A DNA stretch of 50,708 bases from Rhodococcoides kyotonense (GCF_001645385.1 NZ_LVHI01000005.1:1-50708); one strand, 5' to 3'; shown: positions 16,007 to 24,915, counted from the stretch's first letter. The notes: generated by a model not told the origin, from the sequence alone. A program made the numbers and translations.

Positions 16007-17539
16007 ATGAATCTCGCCAGCACGTTTGCCCACGTGGCCGAGGAACGACCGGACAAGGTTGCGTTCGAGAACGCCGACGGGACGCTGACCTATCGTGAGC
16101 TCGACGACCTCGCATCTCGTGTTGCGTCGTACTTGATAAACCGCGGGATCCAGCCTGGGGACCGCGTCGGTATCTACATGGGAAACACGGCACGATACCT
16201 CGTCGTTGCTTTCGGAATCTGGAAGGCAGGCGCCGTCCTCGTCCCCTTCAACATCGCAATTCCGCGCGGGCCACTTCGCCATGCCGCCGACGATTCCGGC
16301 GTTCGTATGATATTTGCGGAAGCCGCTGGAATCGAAAGGCTCGCGGGTGATCTGGCCGGCCTGGATGTCGTCGACTCGTTGGTGGACGTCAGTATCTCCG
16401 GCGAGCGTACGGAGCCCGCCGTCGCGACGTACGCCGACGTCGTGGCATCGGCCCCGCTCTCCCAGATCGTTCCTCGTATGGACGGTGACAATGCGCTTCT
16501 GATGTACACCAGCGGTTCGACCGGCAAGCCCAAAGGCGTACAGCAGACCCACCGCAACACCACTGCGGTGATCGAGGCCGAGATCGACGCGTGGAACTTG
16601 GACGAGACAGAACGCGCCGTGATCTGCACTCCCTTCTTTCATGTCGGCGGCATGCAGTTGACGACGCTTCCAATTCTGTTCAGTGGGGCATTCATTTACT
16701 GCCTACCGAGATGGAATGCAGCCGCGTGGCGCGAAGCTGCGGTCAGAATCGATGCCACGTTCACGGCGCTCGTGCCGACCATGGTGGTCGACGTCGCCAA
16801 CCAGCTCGAGAACGACCCGATCGCGTTGTCCTCGATGAAAGTGTGTGCAATCGGCGGCTCCGTTTTACCCACCGGTCCCGTCGACCGCTTCATGAAGGCC
16901 ACCGGAATCGTCAACGCCGTCAACATCTACGGTCAGACCGAACAGTCCGGATTGTCGATCTGCGAGCGACCGGGTGAGCAGGAGCGCCCCTATGCGCTCG
17001 GCCGTCCTCTCGAACAAATTCTTCAGTGGCGCTTGACGGCCCCGGGTAGCGACGACGTTCTGGCCACCGGCCCCCGGTTGGGAGAACTCCAGGTCCGGGG
17101 TGATGCCGTGACACCCGGGTACTGGAATTTGCCTGAGACAACCGACGCCAAGTTCGTCGACGGCTGGTTTCGCACAGGCGATCTCGTACGCGTCGACGAC
17201 AACGGGGTCATGCATTACGTCGAGCGGATCGACGAGATGATCATCTCGGGTGGTGAGAACATCTATCCCCAGCTCATCGAGAACCACCTCGCATCCGACC
17301 CCGACGTCGCGGAAGTCGCAGTCATCGGGACCTATCACGAGCGTTGGATGCAGCAGGTCACCGCAATCATCGTCCCCCGCCGGTCTTCGGTGACCGAAGA
17401 AGACATTCTCGCCTATTGCGCTTCACATCCCGATCTTCAGGGACTGCAGAAACCCCGGCGCATCGAGTTCGTCGACGCGCTGCCGAGAACCGGGAACAAC
17501 AAGATCGACCGGCCGCAGCTGAAGCGGACGTTCGTGTGA
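16007..17539 (+). CDS. Acyl-CoA synthetase (AMP-binding)
   Basis: 510 residues with GAGGGAC before the ATG. It activates a free carboxylic acid to its CoA thioester through an acyl-adenylate. The AMP-binding motif LLMYTSGSTGKPKGV, the YGQTEQSG motif, the hinge GWFRTGDL, and a C-terminal PRTGNNKIDRPQ with its catalytic Lys are all intact. No membrane segments. It leads a plus-strand operon with two thiolase-fold genes and a DUF35 gene. In a limonene context the natural substrate would be the branched oxo-acid produced by ring opening (inference); the enzyme family alone does not fix the substrate. Confidence 0.92.
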   Translation: MNLASTFAHVAEERPDKVAFENADGTLTYRELDDLASRVASYLINRGIQPGDRVGIYMGNTARYLVVAFGIWKAGAVLVPFNIAIPRGPLRHAADDSGVRMIFAEAAGIERLAGDLAGLDVVDSLVDVSISGERTEPAVATYADVVASAPLSQIVPRMDGDNALLMYTSGSTGKPKGVQQTHRNTTAVIEAEIDAWNLDETERAVICTPFFHVGGMQLTTLPILFSGAFIYCLPRWNAAAWREAAVRIDATFTALVPTMVVDVANQLENDPIALSSMKVCAIGGSVLPTGPVDRFMKATGIVNAVNIYGQTEQSGLSICERPGEQERPYALGRPLEQILQWRLTAPGSDDVLATGPRLGELQVRGDAVTPGYWNLPETTDAKFVDGWFRTGDLVRVDDNGVMHYVERIDEMIISGGENIYPQLIENHLASDPDVAEVAVIGTYHERWMQQVTAIIVPRRSSVTEEDILAYCASHPDLQGLQKPRRIEFVDALPRTGNNKIDRPQLKRTFV

Positions 17540-17559
17540 CAAGTAACGAAAGGAACATA

Positions 17560-18744
17560 GTGCCGACGCCTGCGACACCGGCGACATCATCGCCGACAGC
17601 ACAGCTACGCCGAGGACGAGCGTCTTCGTTCGGTCCGGTCCATATCGCAGGGATTGCGACGACGTCCTGGGTCCCCGAACATAACGCGGTGGTGGACGAG
17701 CTCGTCTATCGAGCCGTGTACGACGCCCTCGACGCCGCTTCGATCAACAGGCACGAGATCGGACTGACGGTGACCTCATCGATGGACCTGTTCGACGGTC
17801 GTAGCATTTCGAGCGGGTTGACGAACTCGGCCTCCGGCGGCTACCTCAAGGACTCGTATCGACTCGAATCGGATGTCGGCACTGCGATAATCGCGGCCGC
17901 GCAGGCGATTGCAGCCGGCGACGTCGATGTCGCCGTAGCTGTCGGTGCTTACAATCCGGAGACATCTGTAACCGGAGATGCGCGGCAGCAGTTCCTGCAG
18001 CAGTTGTCCAACATGGCTTTCGACGCGCACTTCGCGCGGCCGATCGGGTTGACAGCGCACGCGTCTTACGGGCTTCATGCGTCGTGGGCACTGAGCGAAC
18101 AGGAGACGTCGCTCGAAGAACTTGCAGAACTCGCCGCGCAGCAGATCAATGTCGCAGCCGAGTCCTCGCGTAGCCTGCGAGCGGCACCTGTGACGGCTGC
18201 CGACGTCCTTGCCTCGGCGCAAGTGTCGTCTCCGCTGACCGAGTTGATGCTCCCGGCGTACAGCACCGGTGCGGCGGCTGTGGTGTTGGCTTCCCCTCAA
18301 CGCGCCGCGCGTGCGAACAGCAGAGGAGCAATCATCAGCGGTGTCGGCCATGCAACGGGTGCGTACCTCGAAAGCACCGAGTGGCTGCGAGATCCCGGCG
18401 CATCCACGTCCCGCGCTGCTGCGGCCGCTTACCGCTCGGCGGGCATCTCCGATCCTGCCGAGACGGTAGACCTGGTCGAATTCACCGCTCCCAGTATCGC
18501 CCTGTATCACCCGTTCCTCCAGGCTTTGGCTGTGAACAAGAACCTACCGGCTACGAGTATCAACCCGTCGGGCGGTGTTGCGGGCAACTACCCCGGTCTA
18601 GCGAACGGTGCGTTGCGCCTTCTGGAGGCGGTGGAGCGCATCGAGAACAACCCAGATCATCGAACGGGCGTGGTCCATTCGGTCGATACGATCACCGGAA
18701 CCGCCACGCTGGACAGCACGGTTCTCGTAGTGGAAGGTGCGTGA
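17560..18744 (+). CDS. Thiolase-fold protein A, lacks catalytic Cys and His
   Basis: About 394 residues from the GTG at 17560, which has GAAAGGA six bases upstream; a GTG at 17536 overlapping the ligase stop is an alternative. The overall fold is that of SCP2/lipid-transfer-type thiolases (VHIAGIATTSWVPEHN, PAYSTGAAAVVLASP, INPSGGVAGNYPGLANG). The nucleophilic Cys is missing: the region reads RLESDVGTAI. The His of the GHPxGATG motif is replaced by Tyr at about residue 344 (GNYPGLANG). It therefore cannot do normal thiolysis. Ltp2-type steroid side-chain aldolases are thiolase-fold proteins of this kind and act with a DUF35 partner; tyrosines are implicated in their catalysis. Likely a heteromer with the next two products. 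Confidence 0.8.
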   Translation: MPTPATPATSSPTAQLRRGRASSFGPVHIAGIATTSWVPEHNAVVDELVYRAVYDALDAASINRHEIGLTVTSSMDLFDGRSISSGLTNSASGGYLKDSYRLESDVGTAIIAAAQAIAAGDVDVAVAVGAYNPETSVTGDARQQFLQQLSNMAFDAHFARPIGLTAHASYGLHASWALSEQETSLEELAELAAQQINVAAESSRSLRAAPVTAADVLASAQVSSPLTELMLPAYSTGAAAVVLASPQRAARANSRGAIISGVGHATGAYLESTEWLRDPGASTSRAAAAAYRSAGISDPAETVDLVEFTAPSIALYHPFLQALAVNKNLPATSINPSGGVAGNYPGLANGALRLLEAVERIENNPDHRTGVVHSVDTITGTATLDSTVLVVEGA

Positions 18745-19925
18745 TGGCACAGCAAGCATTCGTTTCCGGCGTCGGTATCACCGAGGCGTCGTCTCCCCGC
18801 AAGCAGACGAGATCGTTCGTGGAGCTGTGCACCGAAGCTGTGCACAGAACCCTGGAACATGCGGGCGCAGAAGCCAGTTCGATCGATGCCGTCGTCGTCG
18901 GTGACATCGACGGTTTCGAGGGGACCATTCTCGGAGCGAAGTTCCAAACTCGGCAGGTGGGCCTCGGTTCGGACGTTCCGGTGTTGGTGGTCAACACCGG
19001 CGGCACGACGGGCGGCAACCTCATGCAGGTTGCCGCCCGGATGGTGCGTGCGGGTACGCACGATCGCGTACTGTGCCTGGGCGGACCGACGTTCTACGGC
19101 GTGCAGGATCTGCAGGCTGCAATCAACACCAATTCCCCCATGATCGTCGAGCAGCCGTTGGGTATGGGCGGCTTCCATATGGGCGCATTTGCTGCGAGTG
19201 CTTACCAGGCCAGACACGGGACGACGCTCGAGGATTTTGCGTCGATCGCAGTCACTGATCACGACAAGGCATCGCGCAATCCGTTTGCGCACTTGCGGTA
19301 CACGGTCACGGTCGACGATGTGGTGAACGGAACGCTACTGTCCTCGCCGCTGACGCAGCCGATGGTGTGCCCGGTGTCGACATCGGCTTGCGCAATGCTC
19401 GTGACATCGAAGTCAGCCGCAGAGGAACTGCGGACCGAGCCCGCTCTCATCAAGGCGATGGGAACCTCGGGTGATCCATACCTCGGTGGCGGCAAAGGCG
19501 ATTTCGCGGTCATGGAGAATTTGGCCATTCTCGCGCGGCGCGTCTATGCGTCAGCCGACATACGTAGTCCCCGAGATGATTTCGATGTCGTTGAGGTGTT
19601 CGCCCCCTATGCTCACATGCAACCGATGCAGCTCGAAGCCCTCGGTTTGTGCGATGCAGGTACCGGAATAGATCTCATCCGGTCGAGCGAGAGCCTTCTC
19701 GGCGGTTCCATGCCCATCAATCTCTCCGGCGGCCCCAAATGCACCAACGCGGGGGTTGCAGGTGAGCTCGCGCCCTACGTCTACATAGCGTGGCAGATTA
19801 TCGGCGATGCACCCGAGGAGATCCAGGTTCAAGGTGCGCGCCGTGGATTGGCGCACGGGACCGGCGGAACATTCTTCCAGTTCGAGAATTTGGCAGTGTT
19901 CGAAAGCACCAAGGAAAGCAGGTAA
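18744..19925 (+). CDS. Thiolase-fold protein B, lacks catalytic Cys
   Basis: 393 residues; the ATG overlaps the stop of the previous gene, so the two thiolase-fold proteins are translationally coupled. It matches the lipid-transfer/acetyl-CoA acetyltransferase-like family: AFVSGVGIT start, DVVEVFAPYAHMQPM, NLSGGPKCTNAGVAG. Where thiolases have the nucleophilic Cys the sequence is NTGGTTGGN (84-92). The GHP catalytic His is also missing. It is divergent from protein A, so the pair is better seen as two different subunits than as duplicates. Together with the DUF35 protein they could carry out non-thiolytic C-C cleavage or formation. Confidence 0.8.
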   Translation: MAQQAFVSGVGITEASSPRKQTRSFVELCTEAVHRTLEHAGAEASSIDAVVVGDIDGFEGTILGAKFQTRQVGLGSDVPVLVVNTGGTTGGNLMQVAARMVRAGTHDRVLCLGGPTFYGVQDLQAAINTNSPMIVEQPLGMGGFHMGAFAASAYQARHGTTLEDFASIAVTDHDKASRNPFAHLRYTVTVDDVVNGTLLSSPLTQPMVCPVSTSACAMLVTSKSAAEELRTEPALIKAMGTSGDPYLGGGKGDFAVMENLAILARRVYASADIRSPRDDFDVVEVFAPYAHMQPMQLEALGLCDAGTGIDLIRSSESLLGGSMPINLSGGPKCTNAGVAGELAPYVYIAWQIIGDAPEEIQVQGARRGLAHGTGGTFFQFENLAVFESTKESR

Positions 19926-19927
19926 CG

Positions 19928-20386
19928 ATGACTTCGCCGACGACCACACAGCACGTCCACTGGGACTTGGACTACGACATCCACCTCGGAGAAACGTGGG
20001 GCCGGTTCATGAACGGGCTCAAAGAGAAGAAAATTTACGCGAACACCGGTGGATCGAAGAAGGTCTACGTCCCTCCGATGGCCTACTGCGAAGAAAGCTT
20101 CGAGCCCAACGACACTTGGGTCGAACTGTCCGGCGAGGGTGACCTCGAGGTGTTCACCGTCGCATGGCAGGGATTCCGCGGAGGTCCGAAGACTCCGTAC
20201 GCCATCGGAGGCATTCGCCTCGACGGCGCGGACACTCTGTTGATGCACTACGTTGTGGGTTTGGACTTCTCTGACCCTGCCGGGATTCGCGCACAGCTAC
20301 CGAAGGGCTCCCGCGTCCGCGCTGTGTGGGCAGAGGAGCGCTCCGGCCAGATTCTCGACATCGCACATTTCGAACCCGCAATCTGA
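19928..20386 (+). CDS. DUF35 OB-fold protein with lost zinc ribbon
   Basis: 152 residues with an AAGGA site. The C-terminal half is the OB-fold of DUF35/ChsH2-C type proteins that bind acyl-CoA and partner thiolase-fold enzymes (VELSGEGDLEVFTVAWQGF, YAIGGIRLDGADTLLMHYV, LPKGSRVRAVWAEER). The N-terminal rubredoxin-like zinc ribbon, usually two CxxC pairs, is degenerate: the first reads NTGG and the second CEES, leaving only one Cys. The fold may be kept without metal. Encoded directly after the thiolase-fold pair, so a three-protein complex is likely. Hairpin terminator follows. Confidence 0.8.
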   Translation: MTSPTTTQHVHWDLDYDIHLGETWGRFMNGLKEKKIYANTGGSKKVYVPPMAYCEESFEPNDTWVELSGEGDLEVFTVAWQGFRGGPKTPYAIGGIRLDGADTLLMHYVVGLDFSDPAGIRAQLPKGSRVRAVWAEERSGQILDIAHFEPAI

Positions 20387-20401
20387 CTCGATCGAAATCA
20401 G

Positions 20402-20439
20402 GAAGTGGCCTCTCCCCTATTCGCGGGAGAGGCCACTTC
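20402..20439. terminator. Hairpin terminator between convergent operons
   Basis: GAAGTGGCCTCTCCC pairs perfectly with GGGAGAGGCCACTTC over 15 bases around an 8-base loop. It lies between the DUF35 stop (plus) and the TetR stop (minus). Confidence 0.85.
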
Positions 20440-20476
20440 GAGTTCCTGAGCAGGACAGTCGATCAAGAACGAGCGT

Positions 20477-21169
20477 TTACTGGGTAGCGTGCAGATCACC
20501 GATGGCGATCAACGTCCGGCTGAGTAGTTCGCAGACACCCTTTTTCGTCAACAAGCCAGACACGAGCCACTCCTCGGTGGCCGTTCCGACCATGGCTTGA
20601 AAAGCGCGAACCTGGGCACGAGCGGCGACGTCGTCGTCCGGAAGACCCAGTACGGCGAGCAGCCGATCTTCCCAACCCGATAGGCTGCTGGCGAAAAGAT
20701 CGGCGACCTCGTCGTCGAAAGCCGTGCGCTGAGCACGAATCAAGGCAACGAACGTCTCCCTGTTGCGCTCGACCAGGTCGAGCCATCGGGAAAACAGATA
20801 CTCCACCGCCACTTCACGGTCCTTGGACACGGTTCCGCGTGGCAGCAGAGACGGAAGCGTCGCAAACCGGCGAAGCGCCTCCAGATACAGCGCGCGCTTG
20901 TTCCCGAAGTGGTAGTTCAAGTTGGTTCGTGTCGTTCCCGCCGCGTGCGCGAGCTCGGCTGTGCTGATCGCGTCGTATGGCTTGACTGCGAATACCGACA
21001 TGGCCGCCCGGATCATTTGTTCTCTGCGATCGTCGGCATCGAGCCGTACTCGACGCGGCAGCACCGAGCGGCGCTCCGCCTCTTGATCCGGCTCGGTGGA
21101 CACGCCGTTCACCGTAGCTACCCGCGCCGCGACCTGCCTAGTCGGGGCGCGGGTAGCCGAAGTGCTCAT
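20477..21169 (-). CDS. TetR-family transcriptional regulator
   Basis: About 230 residues. The HTH is clear at residues about 45-95: REQMIRAAMSVFAVKPYDAI, then TAELAHAAGTTRTNLNYHFGNKRALY. The first 40 residues are an Arg-rich, low-complexity extension and the true start may be internal. The C-terminal domain (residues 100-230) would bind the effector. It is the last gene of the minus-strand operon that contains the thiolase, two SDRs and the small unknown protein, with a 1-base gap after the thiolase. That position suggests feedback control by an acyl-CoA intermediate. Effector and operator unknown. Confidence 0.88.
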   Translation of the reverse strand: MSTSATRAPTRQVAARVATVNGVSTEPDQEAERRSVLPRRVRLDADDRREQMIRAAMSVFAVKPYDAISTAELAHAAGTTRTNLNYHFGNKRALYLEALRRFATLPSLLPRGTVSKDREVAVEYLFSRWLDLVERNRETFVALIRAQRTAFDDEVADLFASSLSGWEDRLLAVLGLPDDDVAARAQVRAFQAMVGTATEEWLVSGLLTKKGVCELLSRTLIAIGDLHATQ

Positions 21170-21170
21170 C

Positions 21171-22355
21171 TCAGAGTCGCTCGATCACGGTGGCGTTGGC
21201 CATGCCGCCGCCCTCGCACATCGTCTGCAATCCGTAGCGACCACCGGTAGCTTCGAGCGTGCCCAACATGGTCGTGAGGAGCCTGGTTCCCGACGCACCG
21301 AGCGCGTGGCCGAGTGCGATCGCTCCACCGTGCGGGTTGAGCTTGTCCGGGTCGGCTTTGGTGTCGGCTGCCCACGCCAGAGGGACCGGCGCGAACGCTT
21401 CGTTGACCTCGAAGGTGTCGAAGTCTCCGATGCTCAGCCCCGATTTCGCGAGCACCTTCTCCGTGGCCGGGATGACACCGGTCAACATGTACAGGGGATC
21501 GCTGCCCGTGACGGCGAAGGAATGGAACCGCGCGCGGGGAGTGAGCCCGAGTTCCCGAGCTTTGTCGGCCGACATGATCAGAACTGCCGACGCTGCGTCG
21601 GTCAGTGGCGAGGAGTTGCCGGGGGTGATGCTCCAGTTGATCTGGGGGAAGCGCTCGTCGTACTCGGGAGCTTGGAAAGAGGGACGTAGCCCGCCCAAAC
21701 CCTCGACTGTCGTGGACGCACGAAGCGTTTCGTCGGCCGTGTGAAGCGAGCCGTCCGGCAGCCGGACCGGAACGAGCTCACGATCGAATTTCCCGGAGGC
21801 CAACGCGTCGGCTGCGAGTCGATGAGATCGGGCCGAGTACTCGTCGAGGTCGGTGCGGGAGAAACCCCACTTCGCGGCGATCAGCTCAGCCGATACGCCC
21901 TGTCCGATGAGTCCGTCAGGGTAGCGTGCGGCCAACGGCGCCACGTTGGGGTCCTGTCCCTGCGAGCTTGCGCCCATCGGAATTCGGCTCATCGACTCGA
22001 CACCACATGCGATCACGATGTCGTAGGCACCGGCGATGACGCCTTGCGCCGCGAAATGCGCCGCCTGCTGGCTGGACCCACACTGGCGGTCCACTGTGGT
22101 GCCCGGTACCGACTCGGGCAATCCCGCAGCGAGCGCAGCCGTTCGAGCAATGTTGAGCGCTTGCTCGCCCGTCTGCGAAACACAGCCGGCAATGACGTCG
22201 TCGACCAGTGCCGGGTCGAAATCGTTGCGCTCGAGTAGCTTTTCGAGGACCTGCTGTAGAAGTCCCACTGGATGCACTCCGGACAAAGCACCTCCTGGCT
22301 TGCCTTTGCCCGACGGGGTGCGAATTGCGTCGACGATTACGGCGTCGATGGTCAT
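21171..22355 (-). CDS. Acetyl-CoA acetyltransferase (true thiolase)
   Basis: 394 residues from the ATG at 22355. All thiolase catalytic elements are present: nucleophilic Cys in VDRQCGSSQQAAHF, His in NPHGGAIALGHALGASG and the second Cys in CEGGGMANATV. It should cleave 3-oxoacyl-CoA with CoA to release acetyl-CoA. It contrasts with the two Cys-less thiolase-fold proteins of the neighbouring operon, so the cluster codes for both ordinary thiolysis and a different cleavage. It is part of the minus-strand operon running from the small protein at 24273 to TetR. Confidence 0.92.
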   Translation of the reverse strand: MTIDAVIVDAIRTPSGKGKPGGALSGVHPVGLLQQVLEKLLERNDFDPALVDDVIAGCVSQTGEQALNIARTAALAAGLPESVPGTTVDRQCGSSQQAAHFAAQGVIAGAYDIVIACGVESMSRIPMGASSQGQDPNVAPLAARYPDGLIGQGVSAELIAAKWGFSRTDLDEYSARSHRLAADALASGKFDRELVPVRLPDGSLHTADETLRASTTVEGLGGLRPSFQAPEYDERFPQINWSITPGNSSPLTDAASAVLIMSADKARELGLTPRARFHSFAVTGSDPLYMLTGVIPATEKVLAKSGLSIGDFDTFEVNEAFAPVPLAWAADTKADPDKLNPHGGAIALGHALGASGTRLLTTMLGTLEATGGRYGLQTMCEGGGMANATVIERL

Positions 22356-22401
22356 TGGTTTGCTCCAATATCTCTTGGGTTGTGAAGTTTGCCGAAAATG
22401 G

Positions 22402-23139
22402 TCAAGCTCGCCACAGGTTCCGACCTGGACGCGACATCGGGACATACGGAACGGTGACGCTCTTCGACAGTCGCGTCATGGACACCACGACCTCCGCGAC
22501 ATCCGAGACCCGGATCATCTGCGAGGCTGCAACTTGTTCCTCGAGCCCTGCGGTCATGTCCGTGGCGACGTAACCGGGACATACTGCGGTGGCGTTGACG
22601 CCGTGTGAATACTCCTCCAGCGTGAGCGTTTCGCACAGAGAAGTCAGCGCAGCTTTGCTGGCGCCGTACGCGGAATTCAACGGTTCGGACGCAATTCCTG
22701 TCATGGAGGACAATGCAATGACGCGCGCACCATGATCGGATACGTTCCCGGTTCGCCGAAGTGTCGGCAAGAACTGTTGAATAAGGGCGTACGACGCCCG
22801 AACGTTGACTGCCAGCAACTTGTCCAGACGTCGCAGGGGAAATTCGCCAAACGCCCCAATGGATCCCATGCCGGCGTTGAGAATCAGCGCATCGAGTCTG
22901 CTATGCGCCCGTTCGAACTGGGCTGCGATGACTGCGGGCGAAGATTCCTCGGCGAGATCGGACACGACCGGGGTTACCCGCCGGCCGGTCTTGCCTGCGA
23001 GCTCCGCCGCGAACTTCTCCAGGGCCTCTGCTGACCGCGCCGTCACCACGAGATCCCAACCCTCGGTTGCCAATCGCGTGGCCACCTCGGCTCCGATTCC
23101 CCGAGTGGCGCCTGTCACCAAGGCGACCCGCGTAGTCAT
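22402..23139 (-). CDS. Short-chain dehydrogenase
   Basis: 245 residues. Cofactor motif TGATRGIG near residue 9, LNAGMGSIG, and catalytic SSMTG and SAYGASKAA are intact. The C-terminus ends in VPMSRPGRNLWRA rather than the usual VDGG, suggesting a different subgroup from the other SDRs here. Start overlaps the upstream SDR stop (ATGA). Likely a hydroxyacyl-CoA dehydrogenase or keto reductase; substrate unknown. Confidence 0.88.
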   Translation of the reverse strand: MTTRVALVTGATRGIGAEVATRLATEGWDLVVTARSAEALEKFAAELAGKTGRRVTPVVSDLAEESSPAVIAAQFERAHSRLDALILNAGMGSIGAFGEFPLRRLDKLLAVNVRASYALIQQFLPTLRRTGNVSDHGARVIALSSMTGIASEPLNSAYGASKAALTSLCETLTLEEYSHGVNATAVCPGYVATDMTAGLEEQVAASQMIRVSDVAEVVVSMTRLSKSVTVPYVPMSRPGRNLWRA

Positions 23140-23894
23140 CGTGGCCCCATTCGAATCGCGCCGTCGAGTCGAATGTTCTCACCGTTGAGCATGGCGTTGG
23201 ACGCGATGTGCCCGACGAGGGCTGCATACTCGTCGGGGTGGCCCAGACGAGTCGGATGCGGCACCTGACTCGAGATCGACCGGCGCGCTTCCTCCGAGAG
23301 CCCTTGCAGGATCGGCGTGTCGAACATTCCGGGCGCGATTGCCACGACTCGGATCTGTCTGCTGGCCAGATCGCGGGCGATCGGTAGCGTCATCGCAGCG
23401 ATTGCACCCTTGGAGGCGGCATAGGAAGCCTGTCCGATCTGGCCGTCGTATGCGGCGACCGACGCGGTGTTGACGATGACACCTCGCTCGCCGTCCACCG
23501 ACTCGTTGGTGCTCATGGCCTCTGCGGCCAGTCGAACGACGTTGAACGTGCCGAACAGGTTGATGTCGACCACTCGTTTGAAACGGTCCAAATTCAGTGG
23601 GCCGTCTTTGCCGATGGTGCGCGCGGGGTCACCTACTCCTGCGCAATTGACCACCACTCGCAGATCACCCATCTGCGTTGCGGTCCGTACGGCTTTTTCG
23701 ACCGCCGATTCATCACGGACGTCGCCCTCCGCGAATGTCACCCCGTCGATGCCTTGCCCCAGTACTCGCTCCACCGACCCGGGTAGATCGATGCCGACCA
23801 CCTGCATCCCGAGTCCGTACAGGTGGCTGGCAGTTGCCAGACCCAAACCGGACGCAGCCCCGGTCACCAGTGCCACCGATCCGTTTACATCCAC
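23136..23894 (-). CDS. SDR, type-2 3-hydroxyacyl-CoA dehydrogenase-like
   Basis: About 252 residues from a GTG at 23894, which has AGAGGA six bases upstream; the longer reading frame to 24044 overlaps the neighbouring gene. NAD motif TGAASGLGLA, GIDLP at the end of the second strand (Asp gives NAD preference), NCAGVGDPART, and YAASKGA are present. The pattern resembles HSD17B10-type 3-hydroxyacyl-CoA dehydrogenases. It should oxidise the 3-hydroxyacyl-CoA before thiolysis by the 21171 thiolase in the same operon. Confidence 0.88.
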   Translation of the reverse strand: MDVNGSVALVTGAASGLGLATASHLYGLGMQVVGIDLPGSVERVLGQGIDGVTFAEGDVRDESAVEKAVRTATQMGDLRVVVNCAGVGDPARTIGKDGPLNLDRFKRVVDINLFGTFNVVRLAAEAMSTNESVDGERGVIVNTASVAAYDGQIGQASYAASKGAIAAMTLPIARDLASRQIRVVAIAPGMFDTPILQGLSEEARRSISSQVPHPTRLGHPDEYAALVGHIASNAMLNGENIRLDGAIRMGPR

Positions 23895-23940
23895 GAGGTT
23901 TCCTCTTCTCGACCTTCGATAAAAATGTGTACGCCGAACG

Positions 23941-24273
23941 TCATGCGCCGTCGGCTGTGTGTTGGAGATGGACCTGGACGGTGCCGGTCGAGTCGTCGTA
24001 CCACCCTTTGGCCTTGGCGTAGTCGAGCATCGCGCGGTACGCATCCGGCCACCCGATGGTCGTCGCTTCCGGCTCCGCCATGGACTGCAACCGATCGCCG
24101 TACACGAGAGCGTGTTCCGCGTCGACGCGCGCCAGGAGCCCGGACTCTTCGAACGTTGCTCGCACCGCCTCCGCTAGCGGCAGCTCAGGCACCTCTGCAT
24201 GAAGCCGTCGCAGGTCGTCGGCTTCGCGAATCCGCACCGTGCGCTCGGTTACTTCGATAATCACGTTGGTCAC
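23941..24273 (-). CDS. Small unknown protein
   Basis: About 110 residues, probably from the GTG at 24273. Composition is protein-like: an initial strand IIEVTERTVRIRE, helices DLRRLHAEVPELPLAEAVRATFEES, and a Trp-containing second half (TTIGWPDAYRAMLDYAKAKGWYDD). I do not recognise a family. It heads the minus-strand operon of SDR, SDR, thiolase and TetR, 46 bases before the first SDR, and faces the flavin reductase across a region holding the shared operator. This position makes an accessory or CoA-pathway role likely, but that is inference. Confidence 0.55.
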   Translation of the reverse strand: MTNVIIEVTERTVRIREADDLRRLHAEVPELPLAEAVRATFEESGLLARVDAEHALVYGDRLQSMAEPEATTIGWPDAYRAMLDYAKAKGWYDDSTGTVQVHLQHTADGA

Positions 24274-24299
24274 CGTGACACATCACACGCTGCTCGAGA

Positions 24300-24316
24300 C
24301 GTCTCATTCCGGGACA
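24300..24316 (+). promoter_or_regulatory. Shared 17-bp operator, flavin/thiolase promoters
   Basis: CGTCTCATTCCGGGACA fits both half-sites, with one mismatch in the left half and one in the right. It lies between the divergent starts 24273 and 24424. A second, weaker 17-mer starts 28 bases on, at 24328. Confidence 0.55.
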
Positions 24317-24327
24317 GTCCAACCAAT

Positions 24328-24344
24328 TGTAGTGATGTGCGACA
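24328..24344 (+). promoter_or_regulatory. Weaker second copy of the shared operator
   Basis: TGTAGTGATGTGCGACA has a poor left half and a right half identical to that of the site at 15893. Tandem sites are common for Fis-type activators. Confidence 0.35.
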
Positions 24345-24423
24345 TACATAAGGCGTGACGTCTTCCTAGGCTCGTCAGCGAATGCAGTCCGATAGGACTG
24401 TCCGACAAACCAGGAGTGCACCG

Positions 24424-24915
24424 ATGTCCGCTTCAGACACCGATCAGGCCATCACCTTCAAGGACGCCATGGCTGGCTTTCCCAGCGGAGTCACCGTCGT
24501 CACCACCGTCGACGAGAACGGCAAGTGGTGGGGTTTCACCGCCAGCTCGTTCTGCTCGTTGTCCGTAGATCCGCCCCTCATCTTGGTGTGTTTGTCCGTC
24601 AATGCCGAATGCCATCCGGTGTTCGAAGCGGCTGACAGGTGGGTCGTTCACGTCATTCATTCCGATCAGGTCGACGTGGCGCTTCGCTTCGCGACCAGGG
24701 GCGCCGACAAGTTCGCCGGCGATGTTTTCGAACTCGACCACCGCGACCTTCCTCGAATGCAGGGCGCTGCAGTAACTCTCGACTGCACTGCGCACGCTCG
24801 GCACGAAGGCGGAGACCACACGATTCTGGTGGGGAAGGTAGATCAATGCTACCGAGGGGACAACCCACCCACCGTGTACACCGAGCGCGCATTTCACACT
24901 CTCACCCGAATTTGA
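24424..24915 (+). CDS. Flavin reductase (HpaC/DszD type)
   Basis: 163 residues with a CAGGAGTG site. The family signature is clear: FKDAMAGFPSGVTVVTTV, GFTASSFCSLSVDPPLILVCLS, GDHTILVGKV. It reduces FMN or FAD with NAD(P)H and releases it to a two-component monooxygenase. In this window the matching users are LimB at 41354 and the acyl-CoA-dehydrogenase-like flavin monooxygenase at 39358. It is first in an operon with ribBA. The leader has a CAGTCC-GATA-GGACTG inverted repeat at 24385-24400. Confidence 0.9.
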   Translation: MSASDTDQAITFKDAMAGFPSGVTVVTTVDENGKWWGFTASSFCSLSVDPPLILVCLSVNAECHPVFEAADRWVVHVIHSDQVDVALRFATRGADKFAGDVFELDHRDLPRMQGAAVTLDCTAHARHEGGDHTILVGKVDQCYRGDNPPTVYTERAFHTLTRI

